Shown one piece after another: positions 1 to 8,022 of a stretch of DNA of 64,000 nt (the first letter of the stretch is position 1; every line of letters starts with the position of its first letter). Source of the stretch: Candidatus Schekmanbacteria bacterium. GTDB lineage: Bacteria; CSSED10-310; JACPHN01. The notes under the pieces are model-generated. The model had not been told where the DNA came from, made no database searches, and saw only the letters and a list, made by a program, of their open reading frames with translations. Location of the stretch: the NCBI GenBank assembly GCA_016188575.1, contig JACPHN010000268.1, positions 4,269-68,268 of the forward strand. Reading direction: 5' to 3'. The translations under genes and the position numbers were made by a program.

Positions 1-304
1 CGAGGCAGCAGAGCCCCGACAGCCCGAGCACGGCGACGGCGTTGCTCGCGAAGCGCCTGCGCCCCGCGCTTGCCCGGGGGACGAAGTAATACAGACTCTC
101 CGCCATCCCGAGCTGCGCGAGCGCGAACAGCGTCGTGAATACCAGAAAGAGCTGGCGATAGGTGCCGAACTCGGTCTGGTCGAAGACGCGCGCGAGCACC
201 ACGGGGATGAAGAAGGTCGCCGCGAATCCTACCGCGCGCCCGGCCATGAGCAGATACGCCGGCCCGAAGCTCCAGGGGCGGTTGCCGCGGTCCTCGTCAC
301 TCAT
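1..304 (-). CDS. Oligosaccharide flippase (Wzx/MATE-like), N-terminal part only
   Basis: I translated the right edge of this minus-strand gene by hand. It begins ATG at 304 (MSDEDRGNRPWSFGPAYLLM) and stays open to base 1, so about 101 residues are present and the C-terminus lies outside the window. The visible part has a short charged head followed by hydrophobic segments typical of the first helices of polysaccharide flippases (FATFFIPVVLARVFDQTEFG, then a second helix near LVFTTLFALAQLGMAESLYY). The pattern of an aromatic/charged 'Q-T-E-F-G-T-Y-R-Q' loop after helix 1 is characteristic of the family. The start overlaps the stop of the polymerase gene by 8 nt, as elsewhere in this operon. 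The likely role is flipping lipid-linked repeat units across the inner membrane. The assignment rests on topology, motif and context. Confidence 0.75.
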   Translation of the reverse strand, partial: MSDEDRGNRPWSFGPAYLLMAGRAVGFAATFFIPVVLARVFDQTEFGTYRQLFLVFTTLFALAQLGMAESLYYFVPRASAGRRRFASNAVAVLGLSGLCCL

Positions 305-1754
305 GAACGCCCCGGTCGGCCGCCGGCTCCGGCTGCGGTTGCCGGCTCACCGCCCGAGTCGCCGCAACCAGCGCGATGAGCAGGTAGGGGAACCAGCTCA
401 GCACGAAGCCGCCTGCCAGGCCACACGCCAGAAAACCCCACAGCGAGGCGTGCAGCGCGAAGGCGAGCGGGGCGATCAGGTGCGCGTTTCGCCCGCCCCC
501 CACGCCGCCCACACCGCCCACACCGCCCAGCCCGGCGCGCTCGCCGCCCGCGCGGCCCCGCCGCGCCAGGCGGCCCGTGCCGACCAGCGCCGCCGCCAGC
601 ATCCCGGCAAACGGCACGAACCCCGCCAGACCCGTCTCGGCAAGCGCCTGAACCAGCGTGTTGTGGCTGTGCAGCCAGCCGTTGGACGGCGCGTCCGCCG
701 GCGCATACAGCGGCCAGCCAAGCATGGAGCAACCCAGCCCGACCCCGGTCAACGGCCGATCCGCGAACATCTCCAGCCCCACGCGAATCGTCCACAGCCG
801 TTCCTGAACCGTCGTATCCGCCCGCAACCCGGAAAACCCCTCGTCGCGCGTCCACAGCCGGTCTGCGAACGCCAGGCAGACGATCCCCCCGGCAACCGCC
901 AGGACCCACACGGAGAGCTTGCGCGAGCGCAGCACGCTCAGCCCGATCACCACCGCCAGCGCCAGCAGCCCGCCGCGCGAAAACGTCACGAAGATCGCCG
1001 GCAGGTAGATCGCCGCGACGCCATACAGGGCCGCGCGCCGCGGCAAGCTGCCGTCGCGCGCCAGGTACAGCGCCAGCGGCAGGAGAATGACCAGACTGTA
1101 GGCGAGCTCGTTGGGGTTTTCGAAAATCCCGATCCAGCCGGCGCGGGACCCCTCTACAAGCTGACCGGTCGCGTAGTGCTGCAAGGTGCCGAGGGCGGGA
1201 AACAAGCCCCCGACGACCATCACGGTCGCGATGCCGCGGAGGCGTCCGAGATCCGTGGCGACATTCAGCACGAGCAAGGACACGGCGGCCATCTTTGCCA
1301 GATCCGCGAGCTGCTCGGCGGCATACCCCGGCCACAGCGCGCCGGCGACCGACAGCGCGGCGGCGGCGACGAAGCCGAGCAACAGGTAGCTTTCCGGCCA
1401 CACCAGGCGGAACGCACGTTCCGCCACCACCAGCTCGACGGCCAGCACGACGAGCGCCAGCAACGCCACCGCCTGCGCCGGCCGCACCGCTTCCAGCGCC
1501 GGGACCAGCAGCGCCGCATTGGAGTAGAGCAGGGCCAAAAAGAGCAGCACGAGCCAGTAGGACAGGCGCCCGCGACGGGCGCCGTGCCGCCGGTCGCTCC
1601 CCAGCGGCCCCTCCACCTCACCTCCCCGCGCTTGCGGGGGGCGGCCTCCAAGCTCTCTCTCTCCCCCCGCTTGCCGGGGAAGGAAGGCAGCGGGGTATGA
1701 TCGCAGTGGTCGCGTGGCCGCGTCCTGCCGATATTTGACACCGCTTGCCGTCAT
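297..1754 (-). CDS. O-antigen polymerase/ligase family membrane protein (Wzy/WaaL-like)
   Basis: Multi-span inner-membrane protein of the O-antigen ligase/polymerase family. It would join lipid-linked repeats into a polymer in the periplasm. About ten hydrophobic segments follow residue 75, with a large periplasmic loop carrying the family-typical GVGLGCSML...HSHNTLVQALAETGLAG (H-S-H-N-T-x-x-Q). The ATG at 1754 overlaps the wecB stop as ATGA, the coupling style used throughout the operon, so I use it. The first 60-70 residues, however, are basic, Pro/Gly-rich and encoded by the GC-rich palindromic repeat at 1608-1696. A GTG start at about 1638, preceded by a purine-rich stretch, is an alternative that would remove most of this head. 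Near the C-terminus a 9-nt tandem repeat (501-536) encodes a GGVGGVGG run in a cytoplasmic loop. Confidence 0.82.
   Translation of the reverse strand: MTASGVKYRQDAATRPLRSYPAAFLPRQAGGERELGGRPPQARGGEVEGPLGSDRRHGARRGRLSYWLVLLFLALLYSNAALLVPALEAVRPAQAVALLALVVLAVELVVAERAFRLVWPESYLLLGFVAAAALSVAGALWPGYAAEQLADLAKMAAVSLLVLNVATDLGRLRGIATVMVVGGLFPALGTLQHYATGQLVEGSRAGWIGIFENPNELAYSLVILLPLALYLARDGSLPRRAALYGVAAIYLPAIFVTFSRGGLLALAVVIGLSVLRSRKLSVWVLAVAGGIVCLAFADRLWTRDEGFSGLRADTTVQERLWTIRVGLEMFADRPLTGVGLGCSMLGWPLYAPADAPSNGWLHSHNTLVQALAETGLAGFVPFAGMLAAALVGTGRLARRGRAGGERAGLGGVGGVGGVGGGRNAHLIAPLAFALHASLWGFLACGLAGGFVLSWFPYLLIALVAATRAVSRQPQPEPAADRGVHE
1608..1696. repeat. GC-rich palindromic repeat (family 1), double hairpin
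   Basis: Two successive hairpins of the same type: CCCCGC/GCGGGG with a 4-nt loop at 1624-1639, and a second CCCCCCGCTTGCCGGGG-like stem at about 1663-1679, flanked by CTCCACCTCACCTCC-type sequence. The same pattern recurs at 3021, 5431, 9071, 19091, 20105 and 41577. It is translated here as the N-terminal extension of the polymerase gene on the minus strand. Confidence 0.8.
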
Positions 1755-2914
1755 GCCCGCACTCCCGGCTCCCGAGCGCGCACCTGTCTGCTGCGCACGC
1801 CGCGGTACAGCTCCCGGATCTCGGTGCGGTGCTCGTATAGCGCGCTCACGATGCGTTCGGCGGCGTGGCCGTCCCACTTTTCGGGGGTCCGCCGGAGCTT
1901 CGGCGGGCCCGACAAGATGGCCCGGGCGCTTTCGAGAATGAGGCCGCCGTCGAAGCCGACCAGCTCGTTGGTGCCCAGGGTCACGGTGATGGGCCGTTCC
2001 GTGTTTTCGCGCAGCGTCAGACAGGGCACCCGCAGCATGGTGGATTCCTCCTGAACGCCGCCGGAATCGGTCATCACGAATCGGCAATCGCGGAGCAGTC
2101 GGATGAAGTCGACGTAGTTGAGCGGCGGGATCCTGCGCACGTGGTCGAGACTTGCGGTCAGCCCGAGACCGCCAAGCTGGGCCGCCGTGCGCGGATGCAC
2201 CGGAAAGACGATGGGGACGCGTTTGCCGAGCTCTTCTATGATCGCCGCCAGGTGCGCAAGGCGGCGGGGATCGTCGACGTTCGCGGGGCGGTGCAGTGTG
2301 AGCATGGCGTAGTCGCCGTCCTCGAGCTCGAGCCGACTGTGCACGTCGGACGACGCGATGCTCGGCCACGACCGCCGGAGCGTGTCGGCAAGCACGTTGC
2401 CGGTAAAGAAGATCTTCTCGGCGGCGATCCCTTCCTGGCGCAGATTGGTGATGGCCTGGGGTTCCGTGACGAAGAGGTAATCGGCGATGGCGTCGGTCAG
2501 GACGCGGTTGATCTCCTCGGGCATCTCGCGGTCGAAGCTGCGCAGGCCCGCCTCGACGTGTGCCACCGGGATGCCGAGGCGCGTGGCCGTCAAGGCCGCC
2601 GCGAACGTCGAGGCCACGTCGCCGACCACCAGCACCAGGTCGGGGGGAACGGCCTCCAGATAGTCCTCCAGGCCCTCGAGCAGGCGCGCGGTCTGGTGGC
2701 CGGGTGAGCCGGAACCGACGCCGAGGTGGACATCGGGCTCGGGAATGTGCAGGCCGCGGAAAAAAGAGCTGGAGAGCGACTCGTCGTAGTGCTGGCCAGT
2801 GTGGACCAGACGGGGAGCGATGCCCCGATGGCTGGTCATGGCGTCCATGAGCGGCGCGATCTTGACGAAGTTTGGCCGGCAACCGACGACACTGACGATG
2901 CTCAACGCGTCCAT
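1751..2914 (-). CDS. wecB: UDP-N-acetylglucosamine 2-epimerase (non-hydrolysing)
   Basis: Converts UDP-GlcNAc to UDP-ManNAc in the cytoplasm, supplying ManNAc or, with the dehydrogenase at 9450-10799, ManNAcA for the polymer. The product (387 aa) is full length for WecB. Family motifs are easy to read: VGCRPNFVKIAPL near the N-terminus, HTGQHYD, AHVEAGLRSFD (the conserved His-x-Glu-Ala-Gly-Leu-Arg), MPEEINR, TLHRPANVD and the UDP-binding TDSGGVQEES with LRENTERP. The ATG at 2914 is preceded by an AGGAGG ribosome site. Upstream in-frame sequence is only shadow of the deacetylase gene. It overlaps the end of the deacetylase by 13 nt and the start of the polymerase by 4 nt. Confidence 0.95.
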   Translation of the reverse strand: MDALSIVSVVGCRPNFVKIAPLMDAMTSHRGIAPRLVHTGQHYDESLSSSFFRGLHIPEPDVHLGVGSGSPGHQTARLLEGLEDYLEAVPPDLVLVVGDVASTFAAALTATRLGIPVAHVEAGLRSFDREMPEEINRVLTDAIADYLFVTEPQAITNLRQEGIAAEKIFFTGNVLADTLRRSWPSIASSDVHSRLELEDGDYAMLTLHRPANVDDPRRLAHLAAIIEELGKRVPIVFPVHPRTAAQLGGLGLTASLDHVRRIPPLNYVDFIRLLRDCRFVMTDSGGVQEESTMLRVPCLTLRENTERPITVTLGTNELVGFDGGLILESARAILSGPPKLRRTPEKWDGHAAERIVSALYEHRTEIRELYRGVRSRQVRAREPGVRA

Positions 2915-4191
2915 AGCTCGGTCCTCCTGAGGACTGCGTGCGTCGTTTCGGCCAGGGGTCGACTCTCTGCCAGACCGGCCGAATCGGTGGACGAGGTCAT
3001 TGTGAGTGACTGCGTCGCAGCGCCCCCCGCCGCAAGCGGGGGGAGGCAAGGCAGGGGGTCCTGGCGAACGGGCGCTTGATCCAGGTCCGCCGGTCGCTCG
3101 GCGTGGCGGTCTGAGCAGGCGCGCAGAACCTCGAAAATGCCGTTGATCTGAGCGCTCATGACCGCGCCCGAGAACTGCCCGTCCGCGCCCTTGCAGCAGT
3201 TTTCCCACAGGTGTTTGCGCGGCACGGTAAGCTGCGGGAACGCGGCGTGGCGGTGCCGGCAGGTGGTACAGGCGTGGGCATAGCCGGCCGCCGCGACGGC
3301 CTCGACGTCCGCGGCGCTGAACCGGCCGGCGGGGTAGGCGAAGCAGTCGACGCCGTGGCCGAGCTCGGCGGCGAGCTCCTGGCGCGACTCCGCAAGCTCC
3401 CGCCGCACGCGCGCGCGTGATTCGAGCGGCAGGATGATGTGGGTTTGCGTGTGGGAACCAATGGTGACCCCGGCGCGGTCGAGCGCACGGATGGCCGGCC
3501 AGTCCAGGATGCGCAGCTCGTCGAGGTCGCTCTCGTCGACGCCGACTGCGGACTCCAGCGCCGCGACGAGCTCGCCGAGAGCGGCGCAGGTGACCCGGGC
3601 GCAGAGCAGCTCGGTGAGGGTCGCCGCCGACCCGGATCCCGCGGGCACCGCCCCAAGGAGCACCTCCGGCGACACGCCGAGTTCCCGCAGCGCCGCAAGC
3701 GACAAACAACCGCCTTTCCCCCACCGCGCCGCCGCGGTGTGGAGCAGCCGGTAGAGGCGGTCGTGCAGCGGAATGCCCGCGCCGCCCGCCAGGTCGGTCA
3801 CGACGAACACGGTCGCCGGGACGCCGAGCGCGCGGAGGACCGGCAAGCCGTGCTCGGCCACGTCGCGGTAGCCGTCGTCGAAGGTGACGGCGGCGACGGG
3901 GGCGGCGCCTGCCTGATCCGCCCCCTGGTGCGCCGCCGCGAGCTCGTCCAGCGCGACGAAGCGATGGGAACGCCCCACCCAGCGCAGTTGCCGGGCGAGC
4001 ATGTCCTGGGTGATCTGCATCGCCGGCATGGCGTGCGCTTCGGACTGCATCCGCTGCACGACGCGATGGTAGCACAGCACCAGTGGTCGATAGCGCCGCC
4101 GCGACACCGCGCCGATTGCCTCCGCGAGGCCCAACGCGTGCAGGCTGCGCGCCACTGTGCTCTTTATCGTGCGCCGCCAGGGTGCGCTCAT
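2902..4191 (-). CDS. Polysaccharide deacetylase (NodB-like) family protein
   Basis: A carbohydrate esterase 4-type deacetylase expected to remove acetyl groups from N-acetyl sugars of the exopolysaccharide. Residues about 35-45 contain LCYHRVV, the usual opening of polysaccharide deacetylases. AAVTFDDGYRD carries the metal-binding Asp pair, and GSHTQTHIILP carries the H-x-x-x-H metal ligands. The later FAYPAGRFS is the family's Y-P-x-G motif. The 429-aa product is longer than a NodB core. The last ~70 residues are low-complexity and include CLPPLAAGG, which is the translation of the palindromic repeat at 3021-3043, so the C-terminus looks extended by repeat insertion. Its start overlaps the acyltransferase stop as ATGA, and its end overlaps wecB. 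Some PEP-CTERM/EpsH-type loci carry a similar deacetylase; that link here is inference. Confidence 0.88.
   Translation of the reverse strand: MSAPWRRTIKSTVARSLHALGLAEAIGAVSRRRYRPLVLCYHRVVQRMQSEAHAMPAMQITQDMLARQLRWVGRSHRFVALDELAAAHQGADQAGAAPVAAVTFDDGYRDVAEHGLPVLRALGVPATVFVVTDLAGGAGIPLHDRLYRLLHTAAARWGKGGCLSLAALRELGVSPEVLLGAVPAGSGSAATLTELLCARVTCAALGELVAALESAVGVDESDLDELRILDWPAIRALDRAGVTIGSHTQTHIILPLESRARVRRELAESRQELAAELGHGVDCFAYPAGRFSAADVEAVAAAGYAHACTTCRHRHAAFPQLTVPRKHLWENCCKGADGQFSGAVMSAQINGIFEVLRACSDRHAERPADLDQAPVRQDPLPCLPPLAAGGAATQSLTMTSSTDSAGLAESRPLAETTHAVLRRTELWTR
3021..3056. repeat. GC-rich palindromic repeat (family 1)
   Basis: A perfect 8-bp stem, CCCCCCGC at 3023-3030 and GCGGGGGG at 3036-3043, with a 5-nt loop, followed by the family's GAGGCAAGG tail. 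It lies inside the last ~50 codons of the deacetylase gene and is read in frame. Confidence 0.8.
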
Positions 4192-5402
4192 GGCCGTCCC
4201 TCGCGCTGCCGGCGCGCGAGCGCCCGGTCAAGCAGCTTCCGCGCCATCCTGCGCGCCCGCCGCTTGAGCTCGCCGGCGCTCCGGCGCAGGCGCCCGCTCA
4301 TGCCGGGCGGGTAAAGGCGCAAGCATTCGAGCGTCCGCCGCTCTCCCGCCCACAGATACTTGTAGGGCTCCTCACCGTGAAGAAAGTCGAATTCGGTCAC
4401 GCCCTCTTCCATGCAGTGCCGGATGACCAGCCCCGCCATGACCAGGCCGACCCCGCGATCCGCGAGCGCGGGGTCAAAACCGGCCTGGTAATAGAGAAAC
4501 CTGTGCCCAAAGCGGAACCCGTACACGGCGGCCGCGGGACGCCCGTCCAGACGCATGAGGAACAGGCGCAACCAGCCCCGTTCCAGCGCCTCCCGGCTCA
4601 GCTCCTCATGGAAGTCGCGCAGACTTCGGGTGTGAAAGGCATCGGAGCCGCCGCGCTCTTGCCAGCGTTTGAAGTGCAGCACCAGCAGATCCTCGAGCGC
4701 CTCACGGCGTTCCTGGTCGGTGCCCGCCAGCGCGAAGGAAACCGCGTAACGCTGCTGCAGCTTGCGGCAGCGGGCGCGGAAGTTCTGCCGATGCCGCGGC
4801 CCGAGCGAGGCGATGTAGTCTTCGAACGTCGGCTGCTCGAGGCGGACAATGGGGCAGACGTTGGTGGTTGTCGCCGACTGGTGCCATCCCCGCCCGACCA
4901 GCCGGGCGGCCAGCCGGCGCGCGAACGATTCTCCGGCAGCGAGCTGCCCGAGCACCAGCGCTCGGCGCCGCACGGTCACGTGTTTCGCGAGCGCCTCCAG
5001 CACCTCCTCTTCGCACCCGTCGCGGACGATGATGTCGAGGTAGTCCGAGCCGACGCTCCCGGTGCCCAGCAGCTCGAGCGGCGAGAAGGGCCAGCGCTTT
5101 CTCATCAGCGGCGCCAGGGCCACCAGCTCCTCGCGACGCCACAGCGCGATCAGGCGCATGCAGCGCCCCTCGGACAGGTGCTGCCACCACGCCGACATCC
5201 ACTCCCAGGTCAGGAAGAGCTCCCGGCTCTTGCTATTCTCAAGCAGATCGTGCCAGTCGTGGTACAGCCGCAAGAAGGCCAGGCGGCTGCCGATACGTTC
5301 CGCCACCAGCCCGCCGGGGGGACTGCTCCGATTCGCCACGAAGGCGGCTCTGACCTGTTCCGCTGCGAGGATCGGCGGGATATCTACGTTGGCAACGCTC
5401 AT
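4188..5402 (-). CDS. GNAT-family acyltransferase, CelD/BcsL (FemAB-like) type
   Basis: Likely transfers an acyl or aminoacyl group onto a cell-envelope or exopolysaccharide sugar. The C-terminal half shows the CelD/BcsL acetyltransferase pattern: LGPRHRQNFRARCRKL, then GWLRLFLMRLDGRPAAAVYG, FLYYQAGFDP and TEFDFLHGEEPYKYLWA. It is a paralogue of the gene at 6820-8022. I choose ATG 5402 (MSVANVDIPP) because of the GGAAGGGAG ribosome site just upstream, giving 404 aa. The frame is open up to an ATG at 5624 that overlaps the aminotransferase stop as ATGA. That longer form (478 aa) would include a peptide encoded by the repeat at 5431-5473, so the true start is uncertain. The 3' end overlaps the deacetylase by 4 nt. 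Confidence 0.83.
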   Translation of the reverse strand: MSVANVDIPPILAAEQVRAAFVANRSSPPGGLVAERIGSRLAFLRLYHDWHDLLENSKSRELFLTWEWMSAWWQHLSEGRCMRLIALWRREELVALAPLMRKRWPFSPLELLGTGSVGSDYLDIIVRDGCEEEVLEALAKHVTVRRRALVLGQLAAGESFARRLAARLVGRGWHQSATTTNVCPIVRLEQPTFEDYIASLGPRHRQNFRARCRKLQQRYAVSFALAGTDQERREALEDLLVLHFKRWQERGGSDAFHTRSLRDFHEELSREALERGWLRLFLMRLDGRPAAAVYGFRFGHRFLYYQAGFDPALADRGVGLVMAGLVIRHCMEEGVTEFDFLHGEEPYKYLWAGERRTLECLRLYPPGMSGRLRRSAGELKRRARRMARKLLDRALARRQREGRP

Positions 5403-5620
5403 GGCGACTCCCTTCCTGAATCCACTACTTTCCACGCCTCCCCCCGCTTGTGGAGGTGAGGTGGGGTGGAATGCTCCCCTCTGTGGATCCTGAGTAAGGT
5501 GGCCCCGCCGAGCTCTTCGAGCAACGGTCCCCCCAGCCTCCGGGAGAGGGGCCTCGGAAGTGTAGTAGAGGAACCGGCTTCCGAGCTCATTGGGGCCACC
5601 TATGTAAACACGTGCGGTGC
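5403..5620. repeat. Repeat-rich spacer between aminotransferase and acyltransferase genes
   Basis: Contains a family-1 GC-rich palindrome at 5431-5473 (TCCACGCCTCCCCCCGCTTG followed by GGAGGTGAGGTGGGG). A second inverted pair, AGGTGGCCCC at 5497-5506 and GGGGCCACCT at 5592-5601, encloses further small stems such as CGGAAG/CTTCCG. The whole stretch has no stop in the minus-strand frame leading into the acyltransferase, so it may be translated. No other gene is seen in it. Confidence 0.7.
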
Positions 5621-6823
5621 TCATGCCGGCTTCGCCTCCGGAGCGAGCAGCCGGAGACCGCGCGTGCGATGCGTGTCGTCCGCATGCCAGCGGTGCAAAC
5701 CGAGCATGCGAATCTGTTTGGCGATGTGCTCGATGACCTCCAGCGTCACGTACTGGTGAATGGGGATCTCGAGGAGGTGCTCGCGAAGAAAGCGGACGGC
5801 GGGCGAGATCTCCGTGAGCGACGGGTCACCGACGTTCCAGAACTGGACGGTCTGGATGCCCGCTGCCTCCAGCGCCGCCGCGGCCGCCGCCTTGTCGGGA
5901 ACGAGCAGGGGAAAGAAGAGCGGACAGACGCCGTCGTCGATGGTGCTGCGCAGCAGCGGCGCCTGGCCATCCAGAAGCTGCACCAGGAGCTGAAAGTTCG
6001 CTCGCCGCCGCGGCCGGATCTCGGCGTAGGGCAGGCGCTCGAGGATGCGCCGCGACAGGTCGGAAAGCGCGATGTCGGCGACCGAGCGATCGAAGCCCGC
6101 ATCGCCGACGGGAATCCGCGGCCCCCACGTCGCGCTCAGCAGGCGGCCGGTAGCGCGTTTCGCCGCCGCCAGCACCTGGCCCGCGCCGCCGGCCCGGCTG
6201 CGAAACCACTCCACCAGCAGCTCGCTCGCCCTGCCCGCGGTCGACAGCCGGTCACAAGGGCGCAACGGCATGGCCGCGAGCCCCGGAATCGGCCAGCGGT
6301 TCTGTGCCAGGATCGCGCCGTTGGGAACCGGTAGCGTCTTGTACAGGCAGAACACCGAGAAGTCCCCAAACGTGCCGAGCGGCTGTCCCTCCAGCTCGCT
6401 CAAGAGCGCCAGAGCACAATCCTCCACCAGCACGAGGTCGCGCTCCCGGCAAATCTCCGCGAGCTCCCGGATCGGCTGCGGCCAGCCGATGTAGTGGATC
6501 GATAGCAGCGCCCGGGCACCCGACCGCGCGAGCCGCGAGACCTGGTCCAGATCCGGCTGCAGGTGCCGGTCCACGCGGTAGAACCGCAAGCGGGCACCTG
6601 CCGCCAGAATCGCCTTGATCTCATTACCGTGGTGGTAATCCGGAACGAGAACGGTCTCGTCCGGCCGCAACATGAGTTGCGAAAACAGATGGTAGAGCGC
6701 GTTGCGCGCGCGGTACCGGTAGATGACGTCCGGACTGCCCAGCGGGAAGGGCCTGGGAGCAGCGGACGGCGGCGACAGGAAGAGGCGCGGATCGAGACCT
6801 GGCCCCGCGGATGCGTACATCAT
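5621..6823 (-). CDS. DegT/DnrJ/EryC1-type PLP aminotransferase
   Basis: PLP-dependent sugar-aminotransferase-like protein of 400 aa. Visible features are the cofactor-binding Asp in LVLVEDCALALLSELEGQ, a Lys in FCLYKTLPVPNGA at the position of the Schiff-base lysine, and YRYRARNALYHLF near the N-terminus. In this operon it may aminate a keto-sugar nucleotide or a sugar-like acceptor, but no dehydratase that would make a keto-sugar is seen in the window, so the substrate is open. The start MMYASAGP at 6823 has an AGGAGGA ribosome site and overlaps the preceding gene as ATGA. The longer upstream frame is shadow. It sits between two CelD-type acyltransferase paralogues, suggesting the three act on the same substituent. 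Confidence 0.82.
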   Translation of the reverse strand: MMYASAGPGLDPRLFLSPPSAAPRPFPLGSPDVIYRYRARNALYHLFSQLMLRPDETVLVPDYHHGNEIKAILAAGARLRFYRVDRHLQPDLDQVSRLARSGARALLSIHYIGWPQPIRELAEICRERDLVLVEDCALALLSELEGQPLGTFGDFSVFCLYKTLPVPNGAILAQNRWPIPGLAAMPLRPCDRLSTAGRASELLVEWFRSRAGGAGQVLAAAKRATGRLLSATWGPRIPVGDAGFDRSVADIALSDLSRRILERLPYAEIRPRRRANFQLLVQLLDGQAPLLRSTIDDGVCPLFFPLLVPDKAAAAAALEAAGIQTVQFWNVGDPSLTEISPAVRFLREHLLEIPIHQYVTLEVIEHIAKQIRMLGLHRWHADDTHRTRGLRLLAPEAKPA

Positions 6824-8022
6824 GCCTGGGTCCTCCTCATTGCATGGTTCAAGAGCGCACGTGCCTCGCTCATCGGGCGATAAAGCCGACTCGCGCGCAG
6901 CCGCGGCAGGATGTGGAACTTGAGCTGGCGGACCGCGCGGCTGCGCCAGCCGTGCGGGAAGAGAAACAGCCATTCATGGCGGCGCGTCGTCGCCGTCCAC
7001 TCCCGCTTCCACGGCTCGTCGTCGCCGAGAAAGTCGAGCTCGCTCAACCCGCGCTCGTAGCAGTGCTTGAGCACGTGAAAAACCAGAAGGTTGGTCGGCG
7101 AATACTGCCGGTACAGTGGGTCGAAGCCCGTCTTGACCAGGAAAAAACGACCGCCGTACTCGAGCGCGAAGGCGAAGGCGATGCGCCGCCCGCCGGCCGT
7201 GAGAAAACAGAGGCGGAGCCAGCCGTGGCGCGCCGCCTCGGGGACGAGCTGGGCATAGAACTGCCGGCAGCTCTCAGTCGACGCGATCGCGGTGCCCGCG
7301 TCCTGCTTCCACGCGGCGCCCTCGATCTGGATGCCTTCCGCGAGCGCGCTTTCAACTTCGGAACCGGAGGTGACGATCTCCATGTCCAGGCTGGCGCTGC
7401 GCATGAGGCGGCCCAGGCGGTTGCGCAGATTGGCGCGGTGTTTGGCGGAGAGCGACCGCAGGTAGCCGTCGAAGGTCCCTTCCAGCTCCAGGTACGGAGC
7501 GTCGGCGGCGTGCCATAGCTCGCCGGCGACCGCGTCCGCGCGGGCGAGGGCCGGAAGTCTGCGCAGCGTCGGCGAGTCCGCGGGGAGCTGGCAGAGGGTC
7601 ACGTAGTCCAGCTCGTCGAACATCTCGGTCACCTGCTGCCAGAGGGCCAGGTAGACGCGGTCGCTGCGCTCGCCGGCGAGATCGAAGCGAGAGGTGTGGG
7701 CATTGGCGAGAAACTCGAGCGTGACGGTCCTGAGCCCGTAGACGCGGCGCACCGACAGCATCATGGGGGCGACGGCGACAAGCTCGGTGCCGTCGCGGAA
7801 AACGAAAACCCGCAGCGCGTGTCCCGAGCCGAAGCTGTCCCACCAGCAACTGACCCAGGCGTGAGTATTGAAGGGATGATCGCCAGGTGAGCGGCGGGTC
7901 AGCGCGGACCATTCGGGTGCGAGCGCCGCCAGCCCGGCGCTGCTCTGCACCACCTCGACCGCGAGCCGGCCGCGCCGCGGCGCCAGCCGTTCAGTCGCTA
8001 TCTCAAGCACGATCGCGCTCAT
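6820..8022 (-). CDS. GNAT-family acyltransferase, CelD/BcsL type (second paralogue)
   Basis: 400-aa paralogue of the gene at 4188-5402. Shared landmarks are LSAKHRANLRNRLGRL, then GWLRLCFLTAGGRRIAFAFA, FFLVKTGFDPLYRQYSP and LSELDFLGDDEPWKREW. The N-terminal half carries the family's W-x-x-L...HPFNTHAWVSCWWDSFG opening and an ELVAVAPMML strand. It probably acylates a sugar or amino-sugar of the exopolysaccharide in the cytoplasm. It overlaps both the upstream glycosyltransferase and the downstream aminotransferase by 4 nt, so translation is likely coupled. The two paralogues differ considerably in sequence, which argues for distinct acceptors or acyl donors rather than a recent duplication. 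Confidence 0.84.
   Translation of the reverse strand: MSAIVLEIATERLAPRRGRLAVEVVQSSAGLAALAPEWSALTRRSPGDHPFNTHAWVSCWWDSFGSGHALRVFVFRDGTELVAVAPMMLSVRRVYGLRTVTLEFLANAHTSRFDLAGERSDRVYLALWQQVTEMFDELDYVTLCQLPADSPTLRRLPALARADAVAGELWHAADAPYLELEGTFDGYLRSLSAKHRANLRNRLGRLMRSASLDMEIVTSGSEVESALAEGIQIEGAAWKQDAGTAIASTESCRQFYAQLVPEAARHGWLRLCFLTAGGRRIAFAFALEYGGRFFLVKTGFDPLYRQYSPTNLLVFHVLKHCYERGLSELDFLGDDEPWKREWTATTRRHEWLFLFPHGWRSRAVRQLKFHILPRLRASRLYRPMSEARALLNHAMRRTQA

Noticed and set aside
162-1700. 512-codon plus-strand frame opposite the polymerase gene, and similar long antisense frames throughout
   Set aside because: Composition is Arg/Pro/Gln-rich without motifs. The opposite strand carries recognisable conserved proteins, and high GC produces long empty frames.
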